Below are positions 16,260 through 24,269 of a stretch of DNA of 54,609 nt, piece after piece. The stretch is from Ensifer aridi (lineage in GTDB: Bacteria; Pseudomonadota; Alphaproteobacteria; Rhizobiales; Rhizobiaceae). Position 1 is the stretch's first letter. Each line of letters opens with the position of its first letter. The position numbers were made by a program, and so were the translations under genes. The DNA lies in assembly GCF_002078505.1 (NCBI RefSeq), contig NZ_LUAV01000024.1, forward strand, positions 26,942 to 81,550, written 5' to 3'. The notes beneath the pieces are model-generated. The model saw nothing but the letters and a program-made list of their open reading frames with translations. It had not been told where the DNA came from and ran no database searches.

Positions 16260-17261
16260 ATGACCGCTGCCCTGCCCGCCGATATCAGGGATGTCCTAAC
16301 CGCTATCGCGGACCGGACCTTCTCCCACCTGTTCCTCGTTGCCTGCGGTGGTTCTCTGTCGGTCATGATGGCCGGCAAATATTTCGCCGACCGCCTCAGC
16401 AGCACGTTCGCTTGCGACATCTATAACGCCGATGAGTTTGTCTGCCGCGATCCGCGCCGCCTCGGATCCGATGCGTTGGTCATCCTTTGCTCACAGACGG
16501 GAACGACACAAGAGACAGTGCGTGCCGCCCAGCATGCGAAAGCGCGTGGCGCAACGACAATCGGCATGACTCTTGATCCGACGTCGCCGCTCGCTCTCGC
16601 GGTGGATCACACGGTCTCCTATCAATCGGCCTATGCGACCGGCAAACCGATCGACTCCGCCTATAGCAATTACGGCGTGCTCTATATGCTGCTCGCAGGC
16701 CTGACAGATGCCCGCGAGAGAGCTGAGCTCACCATCGATCTGCTAGCCAGTCTCGGCAGTCTTCAGCGAGCCATTGAAGGTGCCCACGACACCTATGCCG
16801 ACCGCTTTCATGCCTTTGCCCCGCGCTTTGCCGAACGCAAGACGATCTACACTCTGGCCAGCGGCGCGAGCTACGGGGCGGCCTACTCCTACGCGATCTG
16901 CGTGCTGATGGAGATGCAATGGTACGATTCGCAAGCAATCCACGCGAACGAGTTTTTCCACGGGCCATTTGAAGTGGTGGATCAGGATGCCGCCTTTGTC
17001 GTCATGCTGGGCCTCGACGAGACCAGGCGTCTCGCGGAGCGGGCTTGCGACTTTCTCTTCAGACACGGCAATCGCGAGAATATCCTGCTGCTCGACGCGG
17101 AAGAACTCGAACTCACCGGCATGAGCGATCGCTTCAAGCCCTTGCTGGTCCCTTTGATTTTCTTCGATGCGCTTTGGCGCTTCGCCTATCGGCTCGCCGA
17201 ATTGCGTGACCGGCCGATGCTGGAAGGCCGCCGCTACATGAAGAAACTCACGGACTACTGA
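16260..17261 (+). CDS. frlB: SIS-domain deglycase, fructoselysine-6-phosphate deglycase (FrlB)-like
   Basis: The 333-residue protein has two SIS (sugar isomerase) domains: the first with VACGGSLSVMMAGKYFADRL and CSQTGTTQET, the second with TLASGASYGAAYSYA. Glu218 (in VLMEMQW) and His234 (in NEFFHGPFE) are 16 residues apart, the same spacing as the catalytic Glu/His pair of the FrlB/FraB deglycases, and the end RRYMKKLTDY parallels E. coli FrlB. It should split a 6-phosphofructosyl-amino acid into glucose 6-phosphate and the free amino acid. The ATG at 16260 is preferred over 16197 because GAGG lies 6 bp before it and the upstream ATG abuts the operator. It is followed by an FAD oxidoreductase after 54 bp. 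Confidence 0.8.
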   Translation: MTAALPADIRDVLTAIADRTFSHLFLVACGGSLSVMMAGKYFADRLSSTFACDIYNADEFVCRDPRRLGSDALVILCSQTGTTQETVRAAQHAKARGATTIGMTLDPTSPLALAVDHTVSYQSAYATGKPIDSAYSNYGVLYMLLAGLTDARERAELTIDLLASLGSLQRAIEGAHDTYADRFHAFAPRFAERKTIYTLASGASYGAAYSYAICVLMEMQWYDSQAIHANEFFHGPFEVVDQDAAFVVMLGLDETRRLAERACDFLFRHGNRENILLLDAEELELTGMSDRFKPLLVPLIFFDALWRFAYRLAELRDRPMLEGRRYMKKLTDY

Positions 17262-17315
17262 TCGCCGCCGCGAAACGCGCCCCTGCTCTCTTCCCATAGC
17301 AACAGAGATATCGCC

Positions 17316-18440
17316 ATGACAGCATTTGCAAAACCCCGCCACGTCGTCGTTGTCGGCGCCGGAATTTTCGGCGTTTCGTCGGCCCTTCAACTCGCGCGGC
17401 TCGGCGTCGAGGTCACGGTCGTCAATGACGGCGCTCCCGCAAATGGCGCCTCCGGCCGCTCGCTGTCTTGGTTGAACTCCGCCCGGCGCGCGGATACCAC
17501 CTACCATCGCCTCCGACTCGCCGGCATCGATCGTTATCGCACGCTAGCGGCCACGCGGCCGGACTGCGCTGCTTGGCTTCGATTCGATGGCGGCCTGACT
17601 TGGGATGCGGACGACGCGGCAAACGAGATCGCCTCCGTCTGGCAGCTCGAGCACAGTATCGGATATGACGCCCTGTTGCTGGCACCGCATGAGGTCGCGG
17701 CCGTGACATCGGGCGTTGATCCCGCCACGATCCCTACGCAGGGCGCGATCTTCAACCCGGGCGAAGGCTGGGTCGACCTGCCCTCCCTTATCGATCTCCT
17801 GCTTACCGAGTTCCGCGCGCGCGGCGGCAAGCTCATCCAGCGCGCCGGGCGCGCCCAGATAAGGATTGAGGGAGGGCGCGCGGTCGGGGTCACCACCACC
17901 GACGGCGGTGCGATCGCAGCCGATGCCGTTCTGCTGGCCGTCGGGCCGGCGACGCCCGCAGTTCTTGGTGAACTCGACGTTCATATCCCCGATGCGACCC
18001 CGATCTCGCTGCTGGTCAAGACGAAACCGGTCAGCACTCCTCTTCGCGCGGTGCTCAACACCCCGCGTGTGGCGGTGCGGCCGACCCCCGACGGCGCGCT
18101 GGTTTTGGATTCCGCATGGTCGGAAGAAGAGGTGATTGCCTATGAAGACGGCACCTATGCCGTCCATGGGCAAACCGTTCAGGGGCTCCTTCAGGAAGCG
18201 AGTGCAGTTCTCGAAGGCAATCCACGGCTCGAACTCGAAGGTTATGGCGTCGGACCAAAGCCAATCCCCGGTGATGGCGAGCCGGTGCTTGGCGCCATCT
18301 CACAGATAGCCGGTCTTCACGTAGCCTTCAGTCATAGCGGAGCCACGCTCGGGTTGATCGTGGGCGAGTTGCTTGCCCGCGAGATCGTCTCCGGCAATTC
18401 GCACCCTTTGCTGGACAGCTTTCGCGCCGACCGGTTTTGA
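17316..18440 (+). CDS. FAD-dependent amine/amino-acid oxidoreductase (DAO family)
   Basis: The 374-residue protein starts with the dinucleotide-binding motif VVVVGAGIFGVSSALQLARLG. Later DAO-family features are DAVLLAVGP near residue 210 and the FAD-contacting C-terminal segment GLHVAFSHSGATLGLIVGELLA. This family covers D-amino acid oxidases and dehydrogenases, glycine and sarcosine oxidases, and fructosyl-amino acid oxidases (amadoriases). Its location directly after frlB, presumably in the same transcript, makes oxidation of an Amadori compound or of the released amino acid the likely job. An amadoriase is known in the Agrobacterium soc locus. Substrate assignment is inference. Confidence 0.8.
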   Translation: MTAFAKPRHVVVVGAGIFGVSSALQLARLGVEVTVVNDGAPANGASGRSLSWLNSARRADTTYHRLRLAGIDRYRTLAATRPDCAAWLRFDGGLTWDADDAANEIASVWQLEHSIGYDALLLAPHEVAAVTSGVDPATIPTQGAIFNPGEGWVDLPSLIDLLLTEFRARGGKLIQRAGRAQIRIEGGRAVGVTTTDGGAIAADAVLLAVGPATPAVLGELDVHIPDATPISLLVKTKPVSTPLRAVLNTPRVAVRPTPDGALVLDSAWSEEEVIAYEDGTYAVHGQTVQGLLQEASAVLEGNPRLELEGYGVGPKPIPGDGEPVLGAISQIAGLHVAFSHSGATLGLIVGELLAREIVSGNSHPLLDSFRADRF

Positions 18441-18504
18441 TGTCTCGAACAGAGCCGTGATGAGGCCGACGAAAAGTTCGAACCGGGACCTGGCAATTTA
18501 ATGC

Positions 18505-18870
18505 AGCGGCTCAAATCGCAACTCCAGCGTTACGCAAACCGTCGACCCAGAGGGCGGCGGCCTTGGCAATGATACCCCATTCATCCAGATATCTGCTCCC
18601 GTCCAACCCGGTAACAGTGGCGGCCCGCTACTTGATAGCTATGGCAATGTCATTGGCGTAGTAACATCGAAGCTCAACGCACTGGCTGCACTTGCTGTGA
18701 CCGGTGACATCCCCCAGAACGTTAATTTCGCCCTGCGCGGAACAAACCTTTCTGCTTTCCTGCTCGCGTACGGGATCTCGTCTGCGCCCGGGTCGAGTGC
18801 GCAAAAGTTAGACGCGCCGGACCTCGCGGGACGAGCGGGGTCATTCAGCGTGACAGTCACCTGTGAATGA
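18505..18870 (+). pseudogene. 3' relic of a trypsin-like serine protease
   Basis: In a frame with no usable start, 121 codons before the stop read like the C-terminal half of a bacterial trypsin-like (S1C/DegP-like) protease. FIQISAPVQPGNSGGPLLD contains the catalytic-serine motif GNSGGP, and YGNVIGVVTSK and NVNFALRG follow at the expected spacing. The His and Asp halves of the triad are absent, and the frame opens only after a TAA at 18499-18501. The remainder of the spacer up to 18997 has nothing I can assign. Confidence 0.65.
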
Positions 18871-18997
18871 CGTGTCGCCGGCCAGTTGTACTTTGCTTCG
18901 GCAGCTCTCAATTCAAATCTCGGCACGAATGCTGCAAAACCGAACATAGAAGCGTCGCCGTGAGCGGCTGCGTAAAGGCTCTATTGTGGAACAAAAA

Positions 18998-19678
18998 TCA
19001 GGCCGGGACGACTATTGTTGCCTGCATGTCCTGCTGCGGCCATCGCTGCAGTGCTTCCCGCCCAGCGTCTGTCAAGCCGTAGACGCCTCTGTCAAGCCGC
19101 TCAAACCAGCCATAGACATTCGAAAGCAAGATCTTTCCGGCATTCGGTATGCTGGATCTGATTTCACGCACTTGCAGCGGTCCTGACGCCAGCGCTACCG
19201 CACAGCCGAGCGCCTGCTGGCGGTACGCGGTCATGACGGGCGCGCGGGTGCTCCCGCCTACTGCCGGATCGCCGCGCCGCCTCTGGTGTTCACGCATCAG
19301 TCTCGAACGCCGTTTCGGATTGGTTCGCGGCATCGGCGATACGGAGCCGACGATAACGCTGACGTCGCCGGCATGGGAAATGCCGAGCATGCCGATCCCG
19401 AGCCTGCGGCAGAGATCGCGGTAGCGTTTGTCGGCCTCGCGACCTTTGCCCTTGGCCGAGACTCGCGCCGCGATCCAGACCTCGTCTGCGACAGCCGCGC
19501 GATCGACGGCCTGCAGTAAGAGCTCGAGATTGAAGCTCAATTTTAACTCGCAGATCACGACTACGGGCGGATCGTCATCGCTCAAGCCGACGAGATCGCA
19601 GCCGCCGACTTCGCCCTTGACGACGTAACCTGCCTTTTCGAGAAAGCCTTTGACGGGCAGATAAAGCGAAGTTTCCAT
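18998..19678 (-). CDS. DUF2161 protein, PD-(D/E)XK nuclease-like fold
   Basis: The 226-residue protein begins METSLYLPVKGFLEKAGY and carries GGCDLVGL (Asp28) and VVICELKLSF (Glu44-x-Lys46), the D...ExK arrangement of the PD-(D/E)XK superfamily typical of DUF2161. The middle is basic (PKRRSRLMREHQRRRG). The C-terminal third (LQVREIRSSIPNAGKILLSNVYGWFERLDRGVYGLT, read in pieces) looks like a winged-helix or restriction-type accessory domain. Members are uncharacterised and are proposed to be phosphodiesterases. It is monocistronic and convergent with the protease relic. Confidence 0.78.
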   Translation of the reverse strand: METSLYLPVKGFLEKAGYVVKGEVGGCDLVGLSDDDPPVVVICELKLSFNLELLLQAVDRAAVADEVWIAARVSAKGKGREADKRYRDLCRRLGIGMLGISHAGDVSVIVGSVSPMPRTNPKRRSRLMREHQRRRGDPAVGGSTRAPVMTAYRQQALGCAVALASGPLQVREIRSSIPNAGKILLSNVYGWFERLDRGVYGLTDAGREALQRWPQQDMQATIVVPA

Positions 19679-20103
19679 ATGCCTGCAGGTTTAAGCGAGG
19701 AATCGTTCCATAACTACATCGATCCGCCGGTACGGGACACCCACATCGCCGCCGACGCGATTACACGGCATGGGCTGCGGAGGCAGCCGCCCACGCACCC
19801 TGCGACCGGCCAGGACTTTCGCCCGCTGGCATTGGAATGATGCTCTTGAACGGATTCGAACCTCCGGCCCTCTACTCCGAGCAATTTGGAGGTGCTTCTG
19901 GGCCGAAGGAATTCAGCACAGCCGGTCAGTTCGTCTTTGCGATCCGGTGAGGTCGGCGTCGCGAACAAGGGCATCCGGCTTGGGCGTGACGTTTCATCGC
20001 ATAACGACGCGCACGTTGTAAAATTGAATTTTATGGCCATTAGGCGGTTCGGTCGGTGCGCAGACTTTGGCGGCTCTCCCCTTGCGACTGATATGCGCAA
20101 GCC
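19679..20103. other. Spacer with no intact gene
   Basis: This is about 425 bp between the DUF2161 start and the end of the frameshifted binding-protein gene. Apart from the tRNA-like segment listed separately I see nothing supported. Open frames on both strands lack recognisable domains. Confidence 0.4.
19838..19892 (-). other. tRNA-like 3' half (relic)
   Basis: Read leftward, the segment contains a hairpin CTCC-aaattgctc-GGAG (19891-19875) like an anticodon arm, a short variable stretch, GGAGG-TTCGAAT-CCGTT like a T-arm (one mismatch and two GU pairs), then seven bases, an A and TCA instead of CCA. No matching D-arm or 5' acceptor strand is found upstream. It may be a decayed tRNA or the leftover of an integration site. 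Confidence 0.3.
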
Positions 20104-20957
20104 TTATTGCGGCGTCAGATCGAAGCCGAACCACTTTTCCGAAAGGCGCTTGATCGTGCCATCTGCCTTTGCGGCGGCTATCGCTTCGTCGAATATGGCC
20201 TTGAGCTCGGTGTCGCTCTTGCGCAGGCCCACGGAGCTGCCGGCGCCGAGGAAGCCGCCTGGAAGCGCGGGCCGACGATCACCATGTCGCTGTTCGCGGG
20301 CTTTTCGACGGCCGTCTTCAGATAGCCCATCGAGGCCATGACAAGATCGACGCGACCGGCGATGAGGTCGAGGTCATGCTGCTCGGTCGTCTTGTACTCG
20401 CGCACCTCAACCGCATCTTTCAGATATTCATCGATGAAGCGCGCCGCGATCGAAGCCCTCTGGACCCCGATCGTTTTGCCTTCGATGAGGGGCTTTAATT
20501 CCTCGGCCGCCTTGCGTGCACCCGCCTCGTTGGACGCCAGTGAGAAGAGCTCGCCCTTCATCGGCAGCGCTTCGAGATCGCTGCCCTTCAGCGTCGCGAA
20601 AGCTTGGCCGGTGCTGCCGTAGGACATCGAGAAGTCGATGACTTCCTTGCGCTTCTCCGTCGCCGACATGCCGGCCATGATGGCGTCGAACTTGCCGGCG
20701 TTCAGCGCCGGGATCATGCCGTCGAAGGCCTGCGGGACAATGGTGCATTCGACCTTCATGTGCTCGCAGAGATATTTGCTGAGCTCGATCTCGTAGCCGT
20801 CCAGCGTTCCGTCCGGCTTCGTCAGGTTATAGGGCGGAAAAGCGCCTTCGGTGGCGATCGTGATCTTCGACCGCTTCTTCTCTTCCGCCTGTGCGGTCAC
20901 TGCCAGGAGGCCGACGGCGACGGCAACTGCCGCCGTGGTCGCGGTTGATTTCTTCAT
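20104..20957 (-). pseudogene. Frameshifted family-3 amino-acid binding protein
   Basis: A signal peptide (KSTATTAAVAVAVGLLAVTAQA) and a family-3 solute-binding domain (ATEGAFPPYNLTKPDGTLDGYEIELS, FDAIMAGMSATEKRKEVIDFS; read in pieces) run normally to VIVGPRFQ. The frame then changes near 20256-20261 and ends early. Shifting by one base restores GGFLGAGSSVGLRKSD and, to the TAA at 20104, IKRLSEKWFGFDLTPQ, the proper C-terminus of the family. One G seems to be missing from a GGG run (minus strand). This is either a real frameshift or a sequencing error. It is the last gene of the ABC operon, 69 bp after the ATPase gene. Confidence 0.75.
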
Positions 20958-21026
20958 TATGCTATTTCCCCTTTGCTGTGGTGGTTAGTTGGCTTTCACG
21001 GCGCGTTCAGCGTTGACGAGGACGCC

Positions 21027-21809
21027 TCAACTGCTGATGAACTGCCGGAAACGTTGCGATTTGGAATTGGCGAAGACCTCGTGCGGAGCGCCTTCCTCCT
21101 CGATCGCGCCCTTGTGAAGGAAGGCGACGCGACTCGAGACGTCGCGCGCAAATCCCATCTCGTGGGTGACGACCAGCATCGTCCTGCCCTCCTCGGCAAG
21201 CCCGCGCATGACGCGCAGGACCTCGCCGACGAGTTCCGGGTCGAGTGCCGAGGTTGGCTCGTCGAAGAGCATCGCCTTCGGCCGCATCGCGAGCGCTCGG
21301 GCGATGGCAGCGCGCTGCTGCTGGCCGCCGGAAAGGTGGGCAGGATAGTGATTGCGCTTGTCGGCGATGCCAACCTTGGCCAGCAGCGCCTCCGCCTCCT
21401 CAATCGCCTCGCTCCGCGGCCGCCTCAGGACGTGGATGGGCGCCTCGATGACGTTTTCCAGCACAGTCTTGTGAGACCAGAGATTGAAGCTTTGGAACAC
21501 CATGCCGAGCTCGGAGCGGATGCGGTCGACCTGCCTCTGATCCGCCGGTCGGCTCTTGCCGCCACTTGCCATCTTGAGGCGGATCGTCTCGCCGGCGACG
21601 GCGATCGTGCCAGAATCCGGCACTTCGAGCATGTTGATACAGCGCAGCAGTGTCGATTTTCCGGAGCCGGAGGAGCCGAGAATGGAGATCACCTCGCCCT
21701 CACGGGCGTCGAGCGATATGCCTTTCAGCACCTCGACCGGCCCGAAGCTCTTATGGAGATCCCGGAGACCGATGGCGACGGGTGACGTGACCTTGGCGGG
21801 AATGTTCAA
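21027..21809 (-). CDS. Polar amino-acid ABC transporter ATP-binding protein
   Basis: The 260-residue ATPase has Walker A GSSGSGKST, signature LSGGQQQR, Walker B AMLFDEPTSALDPE and the switch His in VVTHEMGF. The insertion KMASGGKSRPADQRQVDRIRSELGMVFQSFNLW (read in pieces) is characteristic of the HisP/OccP/NocP branch, which imports basic amino acids and opines. It forms a complex with the two permeases encoded immediately upstream (13-bp gap). The context with two peptide/amide hydrolases suggests uptake of an amino-acid conjugate. Confidence 0.92.
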   Translation of the reverse strand: MNIPAKVTSPVAIGLRDLHKSFGPVEVLKGISLDAREGEVISILGSSGSGKSTLLRCINMLEVPDSGTIAVAGETIRLKMASGGKSRPADQRQVDRIRSELGMVFQSFNLWSHKTVLENVIEAPIHVLRRPRSEAIEEAEALLAKVGIADKRNHYPAHLSGGQQQRAAIARALAMRPKAMLFDEPTSALDPELVGEVLRVMRGLAEEGRTMLVVTHEMGFARDVSSRVAFLHKGAIEEEGAPHEVFANSKSQRFRQFISS

Positions 21810-21822
21810 TGTGCTTCTCCCT

Positions 21823-22527
21823 TCAGTTCGCGTGGATCGCCAGCGGCTGGCGCTGATGCGGAGTCAGCCGGTACTCGACGAAGGCGATGAGCCGGGTCAA
21901 AAGGAAATTGATGGCGAGGTAGATCGCTCCGGCGACGACGAAAACCTCGATCACCCGGTAGCTCTCCGAAATGATCCGGGCCGCGACGCCGGTGATCTCC
22001 ATCAGCGTGATAATCGAGGCGAGCGATGTCGCCTTGACCATCGACATCATCTCGTTGCCGTAGCCGGGCAGCGCCTGTCGGATGGCGAGCGGCATGACGA
22101 TGCGGCGGAAGATCATGAAGCGGGGCATGCCGCAGGCGCGCGCCGCCTCGACCTGGCCGTGCGGCACCGACAGCAGGCCGCCGCGGATGATTTCGCTGGC
22201 ATAGGCCGCCGTGTTCAGCATCAGCGCCAGCGCCGCGCACCAATAGGGCTCGCGCAGCACCGGCCAAAAGATGCTGTGACGCACGGCGGCGAACTGGCTG
22301 AGGCCATAATAGATCAGGAAGATCTGGACGAGCAGCGGGGTTCCGCGAAAGACGAACACATAGCTGCGTGCCAACCAGTCCAGCACGAGCATGCCTGACA
22401 GACGCGCAAGCGCTAGAGCGAGAGCCAGAACCGAGCCGAACGCGATTGCCGTCACGGCGAGCTCGAGCGTCAGCGGCAGTGCTGAAAGCAGGCTCATCAG
22501 GGTTTCGGAGGCAAAGGCGATATCCAT
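21823..22527 (-). CDS. Polar amino-acid ABC permease (HisM/OccM type)
   Basis: The 234-residue inner-membrane protein has four to five helices and the family loop GQVEAARACGMPRFMIFRRIVMPLAIRQALPGYGNEM (read in pieces), which contacts the ATPase. The ATG at 22527 shares a base with the stop of the preceding permease (TGATG) and has GGAGG just before it, so the two permeases are translationally coupled. It is the second subunit of the heterodimeric channel. Confidence 0.9.
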   Translation of the reverse strand: MDIAFASETLMSLLSALPLTLELAVTAIAFGSVLALALALARLSGMLVLDWLARSYVFVFRGTPLLVQIFLIYYGLSQFAAVRHSIFWPVLREPYWCAALALMLNTAAYASEIIRGGLLSVPHGQVEAARACGMPRFMIFRRIVMPLAIRQALPGYGNEMMSMVKATSLASIITLMEITGVAARIISESYRVIEVFVVAGAIYLAINFLLTRLIAFVEYRLTPHQRQPLAIHAN

Positions 22528-23246
22528 CAACCCCTCCTGACGCCGCGCGAAAACCAGCGTTCCGAGGCATTGAGGAAGGCGCCCGAAACGGTGGAGATCG
22601 CGAGATAGATCATCGCGGCGATGAAATAGAAATCGAACGGCAGGCTGGTCGATCCGGCGCCGATCTGCGCCTGGCGCAACAACTCGACCACGCCGGTGAC
22701 CGAAACGAGTGCGGATTCCTTCAGTACCACCTGCCAGACATTGCCGAGCCCCGGTAGCGCGTGGCGCAGCGTCAGCGGCGCGGTGATACGGCGGAATTTG
22801 AGCACCCGCCCCATGCCGCAGGCCGTCGCCGCCTCGAGCTCGCCCGGATGAACCGCGCGAAACGCGCCGCGGAAGACTTCGGTCTGCTGCGCGCCCGAGG
22901 TCACGCCGACGGCAAGCGCGCCGGCGACGAAGCCCGGAAAGCTGACGAAGCCCTCGGCCCCGAAGAATTGACCGACCGCCGTCACGACCGCGCTACCCCC
23001 GAAATAGAAGAGGTAGATGACAAGCAGGTCGGGTATGCCGCGCAGGATGGTCGTATAGGCCTCGGCGATCACGCGCGGGACCGGACCGCCGGATATCTTC
23101 GCCCAGGCACCGAAGATGCCGATGAGGCTGCCGATCGCAAAGCCTGCGAGCGCAATGAGGACCGTCATCCACGCGCCGGCGGCGAGCGCATGGCCCCAGC
23201 CGTCAGGCCCGAAACTGATGATGTCGAAGAAGGCGGGGCTGTTCAT
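22527..23246 (-). CDS. Polar amino-acid ABC permease (HisQ/OccQ type)
   Basis: The 239-residue inner-membrane protein shows the HisQ-branch features RGIPDLLVIYLFYFGGSA (in pieces) and the EAA loop GELEAATACGMGRVLKFRRITAPLTLRHALPGLGN. It heterodimerises with the downstream HisM-like subunit. It is separated from the upstream binding-protein gene by 111 bp, enough for an attenuator or weak terminator, though none is obvious. Confidence 0.9.
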   Translation of the reverse strand: MNSPAFFDIISFGPDGWGHALAAGAWMTVLIALAGFAIGSLIGIFGAWAKISGGPVPRVIAEAYTTILRGIPDLLVIYLFYFGGSAVVTAVGQFFGAEGFVSFPGFVAGALAVGVTSGAQQTEVFRGAFRAVHPGELEAATACGMGRVLKFRRITAPLTLRHALPGLGNVWQVVLKESALVSVTGVVELLRQAQIGAGSTSLPFDFYFIAAMIYLAISTVSGAFLNASERWFSRGVRRG

Positions 23247-23357
23247 GAGGAGGATGTTCCTCTTCCAGAGCGCTCGGCGATTACGTGGCTGTTCATGACT
23301 GGCTATCCGCTGTGCGGGGGGCGGGCTCTTAAGGAGCGCCCGCCCGCCTCGTCTCTG

Positions 23358-24203
23358 TTAGAAGGACGGGGTCAGGTCGAGCTTGCTCCATTTCTCGGAA
23401 AGCGATCGAATAACCCCATCGGCCGCGGCCGACTTGATGGCGGCATCGAACTTCTCCTTCAACTCCGTCTCGCCCTTGCGCATGCCCATGGCGACCTCGG
23501 TCGCCAGCATCGCTCCCTTGACGAGCGGCCCGGTCATGGCGAGATCCTCATTGCCGGGTTTGGCGAGAATCGACGTTCCGTAGACGCCGCTATCGAAGCC
23601 GGCGTCGATCCGGCCGGCCTTCAGATCGAGGTCGCGCTCGCCGGAGCTCTTGTAGGTGCGCACCGTGACGGCATCGCCGAAATAAGCCTTGATGAGCTGC
23701 TCCTGACTCGTGGCCTGCACCACGCCGACCGTTTTGCCGGAGAGGCTCTCGCCGATCGTCTTCATGACCGGATCGGCCTTTCCCTTGTCGTTGAGATTGA
23801 GTCTTTTACCGGTCATCGGCAGCTCCGGCACCGGCCCGTCCTTGGCGATCAGGAAGGTCGCGACGCCGCTCGCATAGGGGACAGTGAAATCGACGACCTG
23901 CTTGCGCTTTTCATTGATCCCGAGCGTCATGATCAGGTCGAACTTGCCGGCATTGAGGCTGGGGATGAGGCTCGTCCACTCGCCGGTCATGAGCTCGCAC
24001 TCCACCTTGGCGCGCGTGCAGAGATCCTCGATGAGATCGACATCGAAACCCGTAAGCTCACCCTTGGAGTCAAGCGCGTTCCACGGCGGGAAAGCGCCTT
24101 CGATGCCAACCCGGACGTGGGTCCAGTCCTTTGCGACAACGGCCGACGCGCTGAACGAAAGAGCGGCCATAAGCACGGCTGCAACAAATCTGCTTCGCTT
24201 CAT
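23358..24203 (-). CDS. Family-3 amino-acid/opine binding protein
   Basis: The 281-residue periplasmic protein has a signal peptide ending SASAVVA before KDWTHVRVG, then GIEGAFPPWNALDSKGELTGFDVDL, FDLIMTLGINEKRKQVVDFTVPYASG (in pieces) and the C-terminal VIRSLSEKWSKLDLTP. It is the intact receptor of the cassette and a paralogue of the frameshifted one at 20104-20957, sharing gene order and the same ending. It lies 66 bp after the M28 hydrolase gene. The ligand is unknown; an amino-acid conjugate processed by the hydrolases is plausible. Confidence 0.9.
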   Translation of the reverse strand: MKRSRFVAAVLMAALSFSASAVVAKDWTHVRVGIEGAFPPWNALDSKGELTGFDVDLIEDLCTRAKVECELMTGEWTSLIPSLNAGKFDLIMTLGINEKRKQVVDFTVPYASGVATFLIAKDGPVPELPMTGKRLNLNDKGKADPVMKTIGESLSGKTVGVVQATSQEQLIKAYFGDAVTVRTYKSSGERDLDLKAGRIDAGFDSGVYGTSILAKPGNEDLAMTGPLVKGAMLATEVAMGMRKGETELKEKFDAAIKSAAADGVIRSLSEKWSKLDLTPSF

Positions 24204-24269
24204 TTTCTGTTCCCTTCGTTGTTGCCGGCCTTCTTTTTGTGGCCGGTTTGCTGATGATCGGGTGCGCCC

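Noticed and set aside
22761..24254. A 497-codon rightward open frame
   Set aside because: It is antisense to the HisQ-type permease and binding-protein genes. Its sequence is the His/Arg/Asp-rich kind produced opposite GC-rich coding DNA, and it has no domain.
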